DNA of 62,419 nucleotides from CBDUQN01 sp965369375 (GCA_965369375.1 CBDUQN010000009.1:1-62419); one strand, 5' to 3'. Shown: positions 25,382 to 34,326, counted from the first letter of the stretch. Made by a program: numbers and translations. The notes: a model not told the origin generated them from the letters alone.

Positions 25382-26563
25382 ATGGTTAAGAAGATTCCGA
25401 TCGGTCCCTACCACCCGATTCTCGAAGAGCCCGAGTTTTTCGAGCTCCATGTGGACGGGGAAAAGGTCATCGGTATCGACATAACGATCGGGTGGAGCCA
25501 CCGGGGCATCGAGCTGCTCAGTGAGCACAAGACCTGGGATCAGGTGCCGTTCCTAGTGGAGCGTGTGTGCGGGATATGCTCCGCCTCGCATCCGTTTGCC
25601 TATGTAAAGGCGGTCGAGGATCTTCTCCAGATCGAAGTGCCGCTCAGGGCCCAGTATATACGGGTCATTGTTGCCGAGCTCGAGCGCCTGCACAGCCACA
25701 TCCTCTGGACGGGGCTCGCCGGGCACTTTATCGGGTACAACACGGTATTCATGTGGGCGTGGAAGTACCGCGAACCGCTCCTCGATGTCCTCGAGGCGGT
25801 AACGGGAAACAGAAACCACTACGCGACCTACCGGATAGGTGGTGTGAGGCGCGATCTCCCCCAGGAAGAGGTGCCGAATATTCTCAAGATGCTCGATGAG
25901 CTTGAAAAGAAGAACGATTTTCTAACCAAGGCGATTCTCGACGATCCCGTCATTCACGCCCGCCTGAAGGGCGTCGGCGTGCTCAACCAGGCCAAGTGCC
26001 GCGAGTACGGGGCCCTCGGGCCGACGGCGCGCGCGGGCAACTATAATACCGACGCGCGGCGTGATCATCCGATCGACGCATACGACAAGGTCGACTTCAA
26101 TGTCATCGTCTGCGAGAACGGCGATGTCTTCGACAAGGCGGTCGTGAGACAGCTCGAGAACTTCGAGGCGATAAAGATCATACGCCAGTGCCTCAAGCAG
26201 ATGGAGCCCGGCGAGATATGCACCGAGATACACGAGATTCCGCCCGGCGAGGGACTCGGTGTGTACGAGGCGCCGCGCGGAGAGGTATTGCACTACGTCC
26301 GTTCCGACGGTGGAAACATGCCGCTGCGCCACAAGATACGCGCGCCGAGCTTCAACAACATCCTGAGTAACGAGTACAGCGTCGTCGGCTACACCGTGGC
26401 GGACGCGGGACTCATTACCGCCGCAGTCGATCCGTGCTACTCATGCACCGAGCGTGTCGGTGTGGTCGATGTCAATTCGGGAAAGAGAGAGATCCTGACG
26501 GAAGCTGATCTGATAAGGCTATCGCAGGAGAAGACGGAAGAGATCAGAAAAAGGTTTGCTTGA
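25382..26563 (+). CDS. group 4 [NiFe] hydrogenase large subunit (NuoD/MbhL-like)
   Basis: A 393-residue catalytic subunit. Both CxxC pairs that bind the Ni-Fe centre are intact: C63/C66 in RVCGICSASHP and C352/C355 in DPCYSCTER. NuoD proteins lack these, so this is a real hydrogenase and not complex I. About 38 residues follow the last cysteine, longer than a classical cleaved tail, but a maturation protease is encoded at the end of the operon, so processing remains open. It should reduce protons with low-potential electrons, or oxidise hydrogen in reverse. A GAGGTG ribosome site precedes the ATG. Confidence 0.93.
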   Translation: MVKKIPIGPYHPILEEPEFFELHVDGEKVIGIDITIGWSHRGIELLSEHKTWDQVPFLVERVCGICSASHPFAYVKAVEDLLQIEVPLRAQYIRVIVAELERLHSHILWTGLAGHFIGYNTVFMWAWKYREPLLDVLEAVTGNRNHYATYRIGGVRRDLPQEEVPNILKMLDELEKKNDFLTKAILDDPVIHARLKGVGVLNQAKCREYGALGPTARAGNYNTDARRDHPIDAYDKVDFNVIVCENGDVFDKAVVRQLENFEAIKIIRQCLKQMEPGEICTEIHEIPPGEGLGVYEAPRGEVLHYVRSDGGNMPLRHKIRAPSFNNILSNEYSVVGYTVADAGLITAAVDPCYSCTERVGVVDVNSGKREILTEADLIRLSQEKTEEIRKRFA

Positions 26564-26606
26564 GAGGAGACGGAGAAGGTAGACTCCCAACTCCGGAGTT
26601 AATGCA

Positions 26607-28460
26607 ATGCACGAACTGCTCTATCCGATAGTCATTCCGGCGCTGGCTGGGATAATTCCCATCTTCGTTCCGCGCAAGTGGAAAGCTGTGGCTGGAATTA
26701 TCAGTCTGGCGGCGGCGGGCTGGGCGCTATACCTTGTAATCCGTCTCTGGGCCATTAGAGAGCTTACCTATACAGGCGCCCTGTTCTCTCTCGGCGGTGA
26801 TTTTACCTTCGAGTTATCCTTGCGGCTCTATCATTTCAGCGCTTTCATATTGCTCTTCATTGCGATATTCGGAGTTCTCGTCATCCTGTACTCCATCGGA
26901 TATCTCCGGGGCAAGGATACCGCGAGCACGTATTACACATTCATTCTCTGGACCCTCGCAACTGCGGCGGGGGCCGTGCTCACGGACAATCTACTCGTTC
27001 TGCTCATTTTCTGGGAGATGCTCACCTTTATTCTCTATTATCTCGTCAACATGGGTGGGGAGGGCCACGAGAAGGCTGCGTCAAAGGTCTTCAACATACT
27101 CGGTTTCAGTGATGCTGCGATGATGCTCGGTGTCCTCATGGTATGGATCCAGCACGGAACGCTCAGCATGAGGGCGTTGTCGATCTCGACGAACTCCCCG
27201 TTAGGGACATTGGCGTTCATTCTCTTCTTTATCGGCGCAATCACGAAAGCCGGTGCGATGCCGTTCCATTCCTGGGTTCCGGCAATGGCCAAACCGTCTC
27301 TCGCATCCGTTATGGCGTTCCTTCCGGCTTCGCTCGACAAGCTGCTCGGAATATACCTGCTGGCGAGAATATCACTCGATGTATTTGTCATCGAAACGGG
27401 CTCGGCGCTCTCCCTTACCATGATGATCGTTGGATCAGCAACGATCATATTCGCCGTTCTCATGGCGCTCGTTCAGCACGATCTCAAGAAGCTGCTCTCT
27501 TTCCACGCCGTCAGTCAGGTGGGATACATGATTCTCGGCGTCGGGAGCGGGATTCCGATCGCGATCGTCGGCGGTCTCTTCCACATGCTGAACAATGCGA
27601 TCTACAAGAGCGGGCTCTTTCTAGCGGCCGGCGCGGTGGAAAAGCGCACCGGAACGACGGAGCTCGGCGAGCTCGGCGGACTAGCCCGGCTCATGCCCGT
27701 AACCTTCATTACAACGGGTATAACGGCTCTTGCGATTTCCGGCATACCGCCGCTCAACGGCTTCGTTTCGAAATGGCTCATTTACCAGGGGATGCTGAAT
27801 GGGGGTTACATCGTCTTTCTCGTAGTCGCTATATTCGGCAGCGCGCTGACCCTCGCATCATTTATAAAGGTGCTCCACTCGCTGTTCCTCGGGCGGCGGC
27901 CGGAGCGTCTCGAGGGAGTCAAGGAAATCGATTTCACGATGCAGGTCCCCATGATCTTCCTTGCGATCCTCTGCCTGCTGTTCGGTATTTTTGCGTGGTA
28001 TCCGCTCGCCAAGTTCATCTTGCCGATCGTCGGAGGAAGTGTCGTGAGCCTCGCGGCCGGTGAAATTGCGACCGCTGAAGGATTCTGGAACCCCGGCATG
28101 GCCGCGGCTCTCATCGTCGTCGGCGGCATCGTCGGCTTGATCATTTACGCGGTCAGCAGAATGCGCAGCGTGCGTGTCGATGAGAATGTGTGGATCGGCG
28201 GCAACATCATGGACAATGAAGAGATTCGTATTCCCGGAACACACTTTTATAAAACGGTAACCGACGAACTCAATCCGGCTGTGGCGGAGGCGTTCAAGAA
28301 CGGCGAGATGGGAGCAATGGATATCTACAACATCGGCGGATACATCGGCGACAACCTCGTGAAGGTTCTCAGAGATCTTCATAACGGAATACTGTCGACG
28401 TACCTGTCCTGGTGCATGATCGGGCTGGGAGTTTTGGCGTTTATCCTGATGTTCAGGTAA
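26607..28460 (+). CDS. proton/ion-translocating antiporter-like subunit (NuoL/MrpA-like)
   Basis: A 617-residue protein with about 14-16 membrane helices of the NADH dehydrogenase/Mrp antiporter family. Key acidic and basic helices are visible: FWEMLTFILYYLVN (glutamate of helix 5), AITKAGAMPFHSWVPAM (lysine of helix 7) and the broken-helix HDLKKLLSFHAVSQVGYM segment. A C-terminal extension (residues 520-617) includes a soluble stretch and a last helix resembling the lateral element of NuoL. It lies between the hydrogenase core and the MrpA-tail/MrpB-G genes, forming the first pump module. Confidence 0.9.
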   Translation: MHELLYPIVIPALAGIIPIFVPRKWKAVAGIISLAAAGWALYLVIRLWAIRELTYTGALFSLGGDFTFELSLRLYHFSAFILLFIAIFGVLVILYSIGYLRGKDTASTYYTFILWTLATAAGAVLTDNLLVLLIFWEMLTFILYYLVNMGGEGHEKAASKVFNILGFSDAAMMLGVLMVWIQHGTLSMRALSISTNSPLGTLAFILFFIGAITKAGAMPFHSWVPAMAKPSLASVMAFLPASLDKLLGIYLLARISLDVFVIETGSALSLTMMIVGSATIIFAVLMALVQHDLKKLLSFHAVSQVGYMILGVGSGIPIAIVGGLFHMLNNAIYKSGLFLAAGAVEKRTGTTELGELGGLARLMPVTFITTGITALAISGIPPLNGFVSKWLIYQGMLNGGYIVFLVVAIFGSALTLASFIKVLHSLFLGRRPERLEGVKEIDFTMQVPMIFLAILCLLFGIFAWYPLAKFILPIVGGSVVSLAAGEIATAEGFWNPGMAAALIVVGGIVGLIIYAVSRMRSVRVDENVWIGGNIMDNEEIRIPGTHFYKTVTDELNPAVAEAFKNGEMGAMDIYNIGGYIGDNLVKVLRDLHNGILSTYLSWCMIGLGVLAFILMFR

Positions 28461-28483
28461 CGGGAAGGGAAGGGTTTTACGGA

Positions 28484-29077
28484 ATGGAAATATTTCTTCT
28501 CGTACTGATCATATTCATGATCATCGGCTCGCTGATCGCCATCGAGACGAAGAATCTCCTATCGGCGGTTATCTCGGTCGGCGTTGTCGGATTCAGCCTC
28601 TCCATCGCATTTCTCTTTCTCGGCGCTCCTGATATCGCGATAACACAGGTGGTGGTGGAGATCCTCATCCTGGTGATCTTGATACGGGCTACGATCACGA
28701 CAGACAATACCGCCATTGAGCGGCACTGGGATACATTCTCGTTTGTATCGAGTCTCATTTTCTTCGGCCTCTTTCTGGTTTTTGCATATGTTGCGGTTCA
28801 GCAGCTTCCGAAGTTCGGCGAGCCGCTGATGAGGGTTTCGCGTGATTACCTCGCAGAGGGGCCGGAGCGGACCGGAGCGACGAATATCGTTACCGCCATT
28901 CTTCTCGACTTCAGAGCGTACGACACGATCGGCGAAGCGACGGTGCTCTTCACCTCGATCGTCGGTGCTTTCATAATTCTCAGGCGCAGGGGGCGCAAAC
29001 GAAGCGCCGATACGGACGTGGAAAAGGTCGGCATCCTAGAAGACAAGGATATGAAGAAGGACTTTGAAGGATTTTAG
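28484..29077 (+). CDS. MrpA C-terminal-like subunit (MbhD/MbhE-like)
   Basis: A 197-residue membrane protein. ATG 28484 is preferred; an earlier ATG lies inside the upstream gene. The first half contains the IAITQVVVEILILVILI helix typical of MbhD and of the MrpA tail, where the glutamate sits on the coupling path. The second half has two more helices resembling MbhE. In Mrp antiporters both regions are part of MrpA; here they form a separate fused D-E subunit, as in the hydrogenase-linked versions. Confidence 0.82.
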   Translation: MEIFLLVLIIFMIIGSLIAIETKNLLSAVISVGVVGFSLSIAFLFLGAPDIAITQVVVEILILVILIRATITTDNTAIERHWDTFSFVSSLIFFGLFLVFAYVAVQQLPKFGEPLMRVSRDYLAEGPERTGATNIVTAILLDFRAYDTIGEATVLFTSIVGAFIILRRRGRKRSADTDVEKVGILEDKDMKKDFEGF

Positions 29078-29089
29078 GGGGTTTGAGCG

Positions 29090-29572
29090 TTGGACAATCT
29101 GCCGGAAGAAATGCGTGACGATACCAAGGGTATGACATCCATCGTAAAGACGATCGTCCGCTTCACGATGGGTATCATCATCATCTTCGGCGCGTATATC
29201 GTTATCTACGGCCATCTGACACCAGGCGGCGGATTCGCCGGCGGTGTGATCCTCGCCTGTGGATATATCGTGCTGACGCTCGCCTTTGGCAAGGATCTGG
29301 CGCTGAACAAGATGAGCGATAAGGCCGCTTCGATCCTGGACAACACCGGTGCGCTCGCCTTTCTTGCTATCGGGATGCTTGGCTTTACGGGCGGGTATTT
29401 CTTCTTGAATTTTATGAACAAGGGAAAGCTGTTCGAGCTTTTCAGCGCGGGCATGATCCCCCTTTGCAATATAGCCATAGGGATAAAGGTCATGTCGTCG
29501 CTTTTCGCCATCTTTATCGCGCTCGCGATATTCGGAAGATATATTTCGAAACTGGTAGAGGAAGAGGAGTAA
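29090..29572 (+). CDS. mnhB: MnhB/MrpB-like antiporter subunit
   Basis: A 160-residue membrane protein with four helices of the MnhB family. The IIFGAYIVIYGHLTPGGGFA segment near residue 28 is the family signature. The start appears to be TTG (29090) with AGGGGG upstream; ATG starts further in would shorten the charged N-terminus. It forms part of the sodium/proton translocating module. It lies 12 bases downstream of the MrpA-tail gene. Confidence 0.88.
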   Translation: MDNLPEEMRDDTKGMTSIVKTIVRFTMGIIIIFGAYIVIYGHLTPGGGFAGGVILACGYIVLTLAFGKDLALNKMSDKAASILDNTGALAFLAIGMLGFTGGYFFLNFMNKGKLFELFSAGMIPLCNIAIGIKVMSSLFAIFIALAIFGRYISKLVEEEE

Positions 29573-29590
29573 GAAAGGTTACGTGAAACG

Positions 29591-29941
29591 ATGATCTTGT
29601 ATTTTCTCTCACTGGTGCTTTTCGTAATGGGGCTCTACTGTCTTGTCGCCAAAAAGAACATTATCAAGAAAATCATCGGGATCGTCATCATCGAGTACTC
29701 GATCAACCTCTTTCTCATTCTTATCGCGTACAGAAAAGGGGGCATCGCGCCGATTCTGCTCAGAGGAATGTCCAAAGGTGAAATCGCAGAGAGTGCGGTG
29801 GATCCCCTTCCGCAGGCCCTAGTGTTGACCTCTATCGTTATCGGGCTAGGAGTGTTGGCGCTCATGGTCGCGATCTGCCTGCGTCTCTATGAAAAATACA
29901 AGACGTTCGATATGTCGGAGATCAATGAGCTCAAAGGATAG
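29591..29941 (+). CDS. mnhC: MnhC/NuoK-like antiporter subunit
   Basis: A 116-residue protein with three membrane helices. The pattern of NuoK/MrpC is present: IIGIVIIEYSINLFLIL holds the conserved glutamate of helix 2 (near residue 37), and DPLPQALVLTSIVIG the third helix. It begins 18 bases after mnhB and 17 bases before the mnhD-like gene. Confidence 0.9.
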   Translation: MILYFLSLVLFVMGLYCLVAKKNIIKKIIGIVIIEYSINLFLILIAYRKGGIAPILLRGMSKGEIAESAVDPLPQALVLTSIVIGLGVLALMVAICLRLYEKYKTFDMSEINELKG

Positions 29942-29957
29942 ATAGCCGGGAGCGTAA

Positions 29958-31466
29958 ATGCAGGAATATTATCCATTATTTACCGCGATTCCCCTTGGGA
30001 TGGCGTTCTTAACTCTGCTCGTGACAAAGGTGAGCAAGCGGCTGGGCGATTTCCTCGCTTTCATCGCAACCGGCGTGCTGGCGGCAATGGCTGTCGGGAT
30101 GCTGTTTGAACCCGCCTTCATTTACCAGGTCGGCGGTTGGGGCGATCTGCCGTGGCTGGGGATTCTGCTCGTCTCCGACGGTTTGAGCTCTTTGATGCTT
30201 GTCGTGATAAATGTCATCAGCTTCCTTGCTATAATTTTCTCTTTGAAATACATGACGACCTACACGGCGAAGCCGAAATACTACTCCCTCTTTCTTCTCA
30301 TGATCGGCGGGATGAACGGTGTCGTTATCACGGGCGACATGTTCAACCTCTACGTTTTCCTCGAGATCGCCTCCATTGCCAGCTATGCGCTCGTGGGATT
30401 CGGATGCGAGCGCAGGGAGCTCGAGGCCTCATTCAAGTACCTGATCCTCGGAGGCGTGGCGAGCACGGCTGTTCTGTTCGGCATTGCGTTCCTCTACTCG
30501 ATCACCGGAACACTCAACATGCCGGAGCTCTCGCAGCAACTCGAAGTTATAGGAATAAACAGAGCCATCGGGTTTGTCATCGCGCTCTTTATCATGGGAT
30601 TCGGTCTGAAGGCATCCGCCGTTCCGTTCCACGCGTGGTTGCCCGACGCGCATCCGAGCGCGCCCGCTCCTGTATCGGCGATGCTGTCGGGCGTATTGAT
30701 CAAGGCGCTCGGCATCTACACGATCATGAGGATCATGTTCCATGTGATCGGACCAAATGTGATGGTCGCGTCGATCATTATGTTTCTCGGCGCGCTCTCG
30801 ATGGTCGTGGCGGGATTGCTTGCGATCGGGCAGAACGATTTCAAGCGCATGCTCGCCTACTCGTCGATCAGCCAGATGGGGTATGTGCTCATCGGTCTCG
30901 GATTGGCGCTCAATCCCGAGGTGGATTCACTCGTGGCGGCGATGGCTCTTCTGGGAAGCCTCTTCCACCTCGTGAACCACGCCATCTTCAAGTCGCTCCT
31001 CTTTCTCTGCTCGGGAGCGGTCGAATATAGGACCGGAACGCGCGATCTCAGCAAGCTCGGCGGACTGATACGAAAGATGCCGGTAACCAGCGTTACCTGC
31101 TCGATCGGCTCGCTATCGATTTCCGGCATACCGCCGTTCAACGGTTTCTGGAGCAAATTGATAATCATCCTTGCTCTGCTCAAGGCGGGATACCTCGTAT
31201 ACGGAGCGATTGCGGTCGCCGTCGGATTCATCACGCTCATCTATTTCGTCAAGCTCCAGCGGGAGGCGCTCTTCGGCAAGGTTCCCCAGGCTCTCGCAAA
31301 GGTCAAGGAAGCCCCATTTGCCATGACGCTGCCGCTCGTGGTACTGGCGCTTCTCTGCATCGTTTTAGGCATTGTGTATCCCATGGTCGAGCATCAGCTT
31401 CTCGAGGCGGCGAAGGATACACTGTTGGACAAGATAGCGTTTATAGAACTTATACTGGGTGGTTAG
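29958..31466 (+). CDS. mnhD: MnhD/NuoN-like antiporter subunit (MbhH-like)
   Basis: A 502-residue antiporter-like subunit with 14 helices. The conserved glutamate of helix 5 is in MFNLYVFLEIASIASYAL, and the helix 7 lysine is in GFGLKASAVPFHAWLPDAHP. The broken-helix segment NDFKRMLAYSSISQMGYVL is also typical. It is the second ion-pump subunit of the operon. Its stop lies 13 bases before the mnhE start, or overlaps it if the alternative GTG start of mnhE at 31459 is used. Confidence 0.92.
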   Translation: MQEYYPLFTAIPLGMAFLTLLVTKVSKRLGDFLAFIATGVLAAMAVGMLFEPAFIYQVGGWGDLPWLGILLVSDGLSSLMLVVINVISFLAIIFSLKYMTTYTAKPKYYSLFLLMIGGMNGVVITGDMFNLYVFLEIASIASYALVGFGCERRELEASFKYLILGGVASTAVLFGIAFLYSITGTLNMPELSQQLEVIGINRAIGFVIALFIMGFGLKASAVPFHAWLPDAHPSAPAPVSAMLSGVLIKALGIYTIMRIMFHVIGPNVMVASIIMFLGALSMVVAGLLAIGQNDFKRMLAYSSISQMGYVLIGLGLALNPEVDSLVAAMALLGSLFHLVNHAIFKSLLFLCSGAVEYRTGTRDLSKLGGLIRKMPVTSVTCSIGSLSISGIPPFNGFWSKLIIILALLKAGYLVYGAIAVAVGFITLIYFVKLQREALFGKVPQALAKVKEAPFAMTLPLVVLALLCIVLGIVYPMVEHQLLEAAKDTLLDKIAFIELILGG

Positions 31467-31479
31467 AAAAAGGCTGAAG

Positions 31480-31965
31480 ATGAAACGCTTAGTTCACTTT
31501 TTGATATTGCTTGCGGTCTGGCTTATGCTCACGTGGTCGCTGCAGTGGCAGAATATTCTCGTCGGCGCTGTCGTGGCGCTTATCGTGGAGCTTTTGGTCG
31601 GCGACATATTCCCCGCGGGAGCTATAAAAGTTTTCAATCCGGTGAGATTCTTCTGGCTGTTTATCTATGCGTGGATTTTCTTCTTCTACGTGATCAAGGC
31701 GAACTTCGACGTCGCCTACCGGGTACTCAACATCTACATGCCGATAAGGCCCGGTATCGTCAAGGTCAGAACGCGACTCAAGACGGATATGGCGAGAACC
31801 TTCCTCGCGAACTCGATCACCCTGACACCGGGAACGCTGAGCGTGGACATCATCGGCGATCACATCTACGTACACTGGATCAATATCGTTTCGGAAGATC
31901 CGGTGGAAGAGACCGAGATCATTGTGAGACGTTTCGAGAACCTGCTGGAAAGGATATTCGAGTGA
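31480..31965 (+). CDS. mnhE: MnhE/MrpE-like antiporter subunit
   Basis: A 161-residue protein with two N-terminal hydrophobic hairpins and a soluble C-terminal part containing the family signature NSITLTPGTLSVDI near residue 105. ATG 31480 with AAAGG upstream is chosen; a GTG at 31459 overlapping mnhD is possible. The stop overlaps the GTG start of mnhF (GTGA), so the two are coupled. Confidence 0.9.
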   Translation: MKRLVHFLILLAVWLMLTWSLQWQNILVGAVVALIVELLVGDIFPAGAIKVFNPVRFFWLFIYAWIFFFYVIKANFDVAYRVLNIYMPIRPGIVKVRTRLKTDMARTFLANSITLTPGTLSVDIIGDHIYVHWINIVSEDPVEETEIIVRRFENLLERIFE

Positions 31966-32216
31966 GCGTATTTATAGCGCTGTTGGTATTCTGTACCTTC
32001 CTCTGCCTCTATCGGATCGGCAAAGGGCCGACCGCGCCCGACCGGACCGTGGCGATGGATATCTTCGGAACCCTCGTCGTGGGTTTCTGCGCGATTCTTT
32101 CGATTATGACGAAGAAGGATCTCTATATGAATATCGGCATTTCCTGGGCGCTCGTGAGCTTTATCGGCACCATCGCGCTGGCAAAGTATCTCGAGGGGAG
32201 GGGATTCGATGAGTGA
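31962..32216 (+). CDS. mnhF: MnhF/MrpF-like antiporter subunit
   Basis: An 84-residue protein with three helices. It starts at a GTG (31962) in a GTGA overlap with mnhE, with GGAAAGG upstream. The conserved motif GPTAPDRTVAMDIFGTLVVG (near residue 20) identifies the MrpF family. The stop overlaps the mnhG start by 8 bases. Confidence 0.88.
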   Translation: MSVFIALLVFCTFLCLYRIGKGPTAPDRTVAMDIFGTLVVGFCAILSIMTKKDLYMNIGISWALVSFIGTIALAKYLEGRGFDE

Positions 32217-32553
32217 GACAATTGGATTTGTTCTTCTGCTGATCGGTGTCGTTTTCGACATTGTCGGCTGCATCGGACTGGTGCGCCTCCCCGATATCTA
32301 CAACCGTCTCCAGGCGGCAACGAAGTGTGTCACGCTCGGAACCTGCATGATCCTGCTGAGCGTTCTCTTCTATACGGGATTCGGCGCGATCGGCGTCAAG
32401 GCGCTGCTTTGCCTCTGGTTCATTATCATTACGTCGCCGACGGGAGCGCACGCCATTGCGCGTGCCGCCCACCGTTCCGGAATCCGCCTCTGGGAGGGGA
32501 GCATCATGGACAAGTACGCCGAGGACCGCGAAGGCGCCGAGGACAAAGCTTGA
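32209..32553 (+). CDS. mnhG: MnhG/MrpG-like antiporter subunit
   Basis: A 114-residue three-helix protein of the MnhG family. The signature IGLVRLPDIYNRLQAATKC (residues 24-42) and the SPTGAHAIARAAHRSG segment near residue 75 are clear. A short acidic C-terminus follows. It completes the Mrp-type set mnhB-G in the usual order. Confidence 0.9.
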   Translation: MSETIGFVLLLIGVVFDIVGCIGLVRLPDIYNRLQAATKCVTLGTCMILLSVLFYTGFGAIGVKALLCLWFIIITSPTGAHAIARAAHRSGIRLWEGSIMDKYAEDREGAEDKA

Positions 32554-32593
32554 TCATGGTAACTCGAATGACATCAAGGGTTTGAGGTAGAAT

Positions 32594-33217
32594 ATGAAAA
32601 AGCCGAAACTGAGAGAGCTGAAAGAGGCGTTCACCGCCCTGGTGAAGGGGCCGTATACATCAAAGTTTCCGAAGGTTGCGCCTACGGTGCCCGAGCACTT
32701 TCGCGGCACGCCGACGTACGTTCCCGACGAATGTGTGGGGTGCGGCTCGTGCGGGCAGGTCTGCCCTGCGGGGGCCATCACGATCGTCGACGAGTATCGC
32801 GAAGACCTCGGACGCATGGTTCGCCGGATCGAGCGCAACTGGGGCAACTGCATCTTCTGCAGTCAGTGTTTCGTCTATTGCATTACCGGCAAGGGCATCG
32901 AGCTCGACAAGGATTTCGACAAGTCGACACTCGACCCGGCCGATTTCATCGATACGCACGACAAGGAGCTTCTCTTCTGCGAACACTGCGGAGGTGTTAT
33001 CACCGCCGAAGATCATGTGCGTTGGATGACGGACCGCCTCGGAGAGCTTGCCTACGCCAACCAGACGTTTGTGGTTGCGCGTCACAAAAAACTGGGACTC
33101 GTCGACGAGACGGTTCCACGCTCGGAACGGCCGCCCGAGCGTAGCGACTTTATGCGAGTGCTCTGCCAGAACTGCCGTTCCTCGTACATACTCTCCGACG
33201 AGTGGGGGGAAAGCTAG
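32594..33217 (+). CDS. NuoI-like ferredoxin subunit of the hydrogenase complex
   Basis: A 207-residue protein with two [4Fe-4S] motifs, CVGCGSCGQVCP near residue 46 and CIFCSQCFVYC near residue 87 (the last ligand in a non-standard CxxxxG setting without proline). It corresponds to NuoI/MbhN, which brings electrons to the small-subunit cluster. The C-terminal ~90 residues add two more CxxC pairs (CEHC, CQNC) that suggest a zinc or rubredoxin-like site. An intrinsic terminator follows 29 bases later. Confidence 0.87.
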   Translation: MKKPKLRELKEAFTALVKGPYTSKFPKVAPTVPEHFRGTPTYVPDECVGCGSCGQVCPAGAITIVDEYREDLGRMVRRIERNWGNCIFCSQCFVYCITGKGIELDKDFDKSTLDPADFIDTHDKELLFCEHCGGVITAEDHVRWMTDRLGELAYANQTFVVARHKKLGLVDETVPRSERPPERSDFMRVLCQNCRSSYILSDEWGES

Positions 33218-33246
33218 GAACGGTCTGCAATTCATACATGTCACGG

Positions 33247-33272
33247 GGGGCCGGGGGAAAGGCCCCTTTTTT
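33247..33272 (+). terminator. intrinsic terminator inside the hydrogenase operon
   Basis: GGGGCC (33247-33252), an eight-base loop, GGCCCC (33261-33266) and six T residues form a textbook rho-independent terminator. It stands between the NuoI-like gene and the maturation protease gene, 18 bases before the latter's ATG. It probably ends most transcripts and lets some read into the protease gene. Confidence 0.82.
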
Positions 33273-33290
33273 GTTGGGTGCGAAACTGCT

Positions 33291-33767
33291 ATGACCGACG
33301 AAAAGGCAATGGAAACCTTGATCGAGCGGCTGAAAGGGAAACGATTCGGCGTTGTCGGTGTCGGTAACGTGCTCAAGGGTGACGACGGCGCCGGACCGAT
33401 GGTCGTCTCGGCGCTCCAGGGGCGGTTCACCCTTCCGATGGTCGACGCGAGCGAGGTCCCCGAGAACTACGGCGGCTGGGTCGTGAAGCAGAGGCTCGAC
33501 GCGGTCGTCTATGTCGACGCCGTCGATTTCGGCGGCGAGCCGGGTGAGCTCCGCATCATCCCGATCGAGGACCTGCTTCGCTCGGCGAGCAGCACACACC
33601 GTCTCTCGCTGCACTATGTGATCGAGTACCTCAAGAACGAGTGGAGCGGCGATGCCGTACTCATCGGTGTCCAGCCGAAACACCTGCGGCTCGGCGAGGC
33701 CGCGAGCGAAGAGGTGCGCGCCGGCGTAGGATTGCTGGCCGATACTCTCATGGAGGCGGCATCATAA
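33291..33767 (+). CDS. hydrogenase maturation protease (HycI/HyaD family)
   Basis: A 158-residue endopeptidase of the M52 family that trims the C-terminus of a [NiFe] hydrogenase large subunit after nickel insertion. The GVGNVLKGDDGAGP motif (residues 20-33) and later acidic and histidine residues (VDAVDFGGEPGEL; STHRLSLH) place the nickel-sensing ligands. The start lies directly after the terminator, and no good ribosome site is visible. Its presence implies that the large subunit of this operon, or another one elsewhere, is processed. Confidence 0.88.
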   Translation: MTDEKAMETLIERLKGKRFGVVGVGNVLKGDDGAGPMVVSALQGRFTLPMVDASEVPENYGGWVVKQRLDAVVYVDAVDFGGEPGELRIIPIEDLLRSASSTHRLSLHYVIEYLKNEWSGDAVLIGVQPKHLRLGEAASEEVRAGVGLLADTLMEAAS

Positions 33768-33841
33768 TCGGAACGTGCTGAATCGAATGCGGATAGGTTA
33801 TCGGAAGCGGTGCATGCGCTCCTGATGCAGCGAGACGATAA

Positions 33842-34255
33842 TTATTCGACAATAACGACTATGTTTTTTGTTTCGATCGGCGGCTCGTCTTCCAGCCACG
33901 GCCTTTTTAATTCCAGCGTTGCACACGTCATTCCCGCGGCTTTTGATTTGTATGTCCATATATCATATACCGGCGAGCCGAACAGGCCCGGATTTACCAG
34001 TTCCGTGCGATGGTCGATATATTCTATGATGCGATCGCTGAATTCATCGACAAATTTCCAATAGTAGCCTCCGTCAAAGCCCGCATTGTAGAGTGAAATT
34101 TCGAATTGTTCGCCTATGAAGGCCCGGACGGTATCCCCCGCGACACAGGTCTCCGGGTCCGGGCCCGGCGGAGTGGGAATAGCCGAATCATCGGTGCAAT
34201 GAGATATCCCGATAGCGATGAACGCGGTGAGTATCAGTAGTGCGAATCTTTTCAT
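33842..34255 (-). CDS. secreted chagasin-like (I42) cysteine protease inhibitor
   Basis: A 137-residue protein with a signal peptide ending in a possible lipobox (GISHC, cysteine near residue 20). The mature part follows the chagasin/I42 inhibitor plan. The first loop NAGFDGGYYWKF stands for the family's NPTTGYxW, a Gly-rich second loop is less clear (NPGLFGSPVYD), and the third loop has the diagnostic LELKRPWLE (RPW). These proteins block papain-like proteases by three loops. It is transcribed alone from its own promoter with a GGAGGTG ribosome site. Confidence 0.68.
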   Translation of the reverse strand: MKRFALLILTAFIAIGISHCTDDSAIPTPPGPDPETCVAGDTVRAFIGEQFEISLYNAGFDGGYYWKFVDEFSDRIIEYIDHRTELVNPGLFGSPVYDIWTYKSKAAGMTCATLELKRPWLEDEPPIETKNIVVIVE

Positions 34256-34297
34256 GAGTGCACCTCCATCCGATCGACACAGCGGAGTCCCTCATTA

Positions 34298-34326
34298 AAA
34301 ATAGCTTGAGGAAGACCGATTTTCAA
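34298..34326 (-). promoter_or_regulatory. promoter of the chagasin-like gene
   Basis: On the minus strand TTGAAA (+ strand 34321-34326), a 17-base spacer and TATTTT (34298-34303) lie about 45 bases before the start codon at 34255. Match is moderate. Confidence 0.5.
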
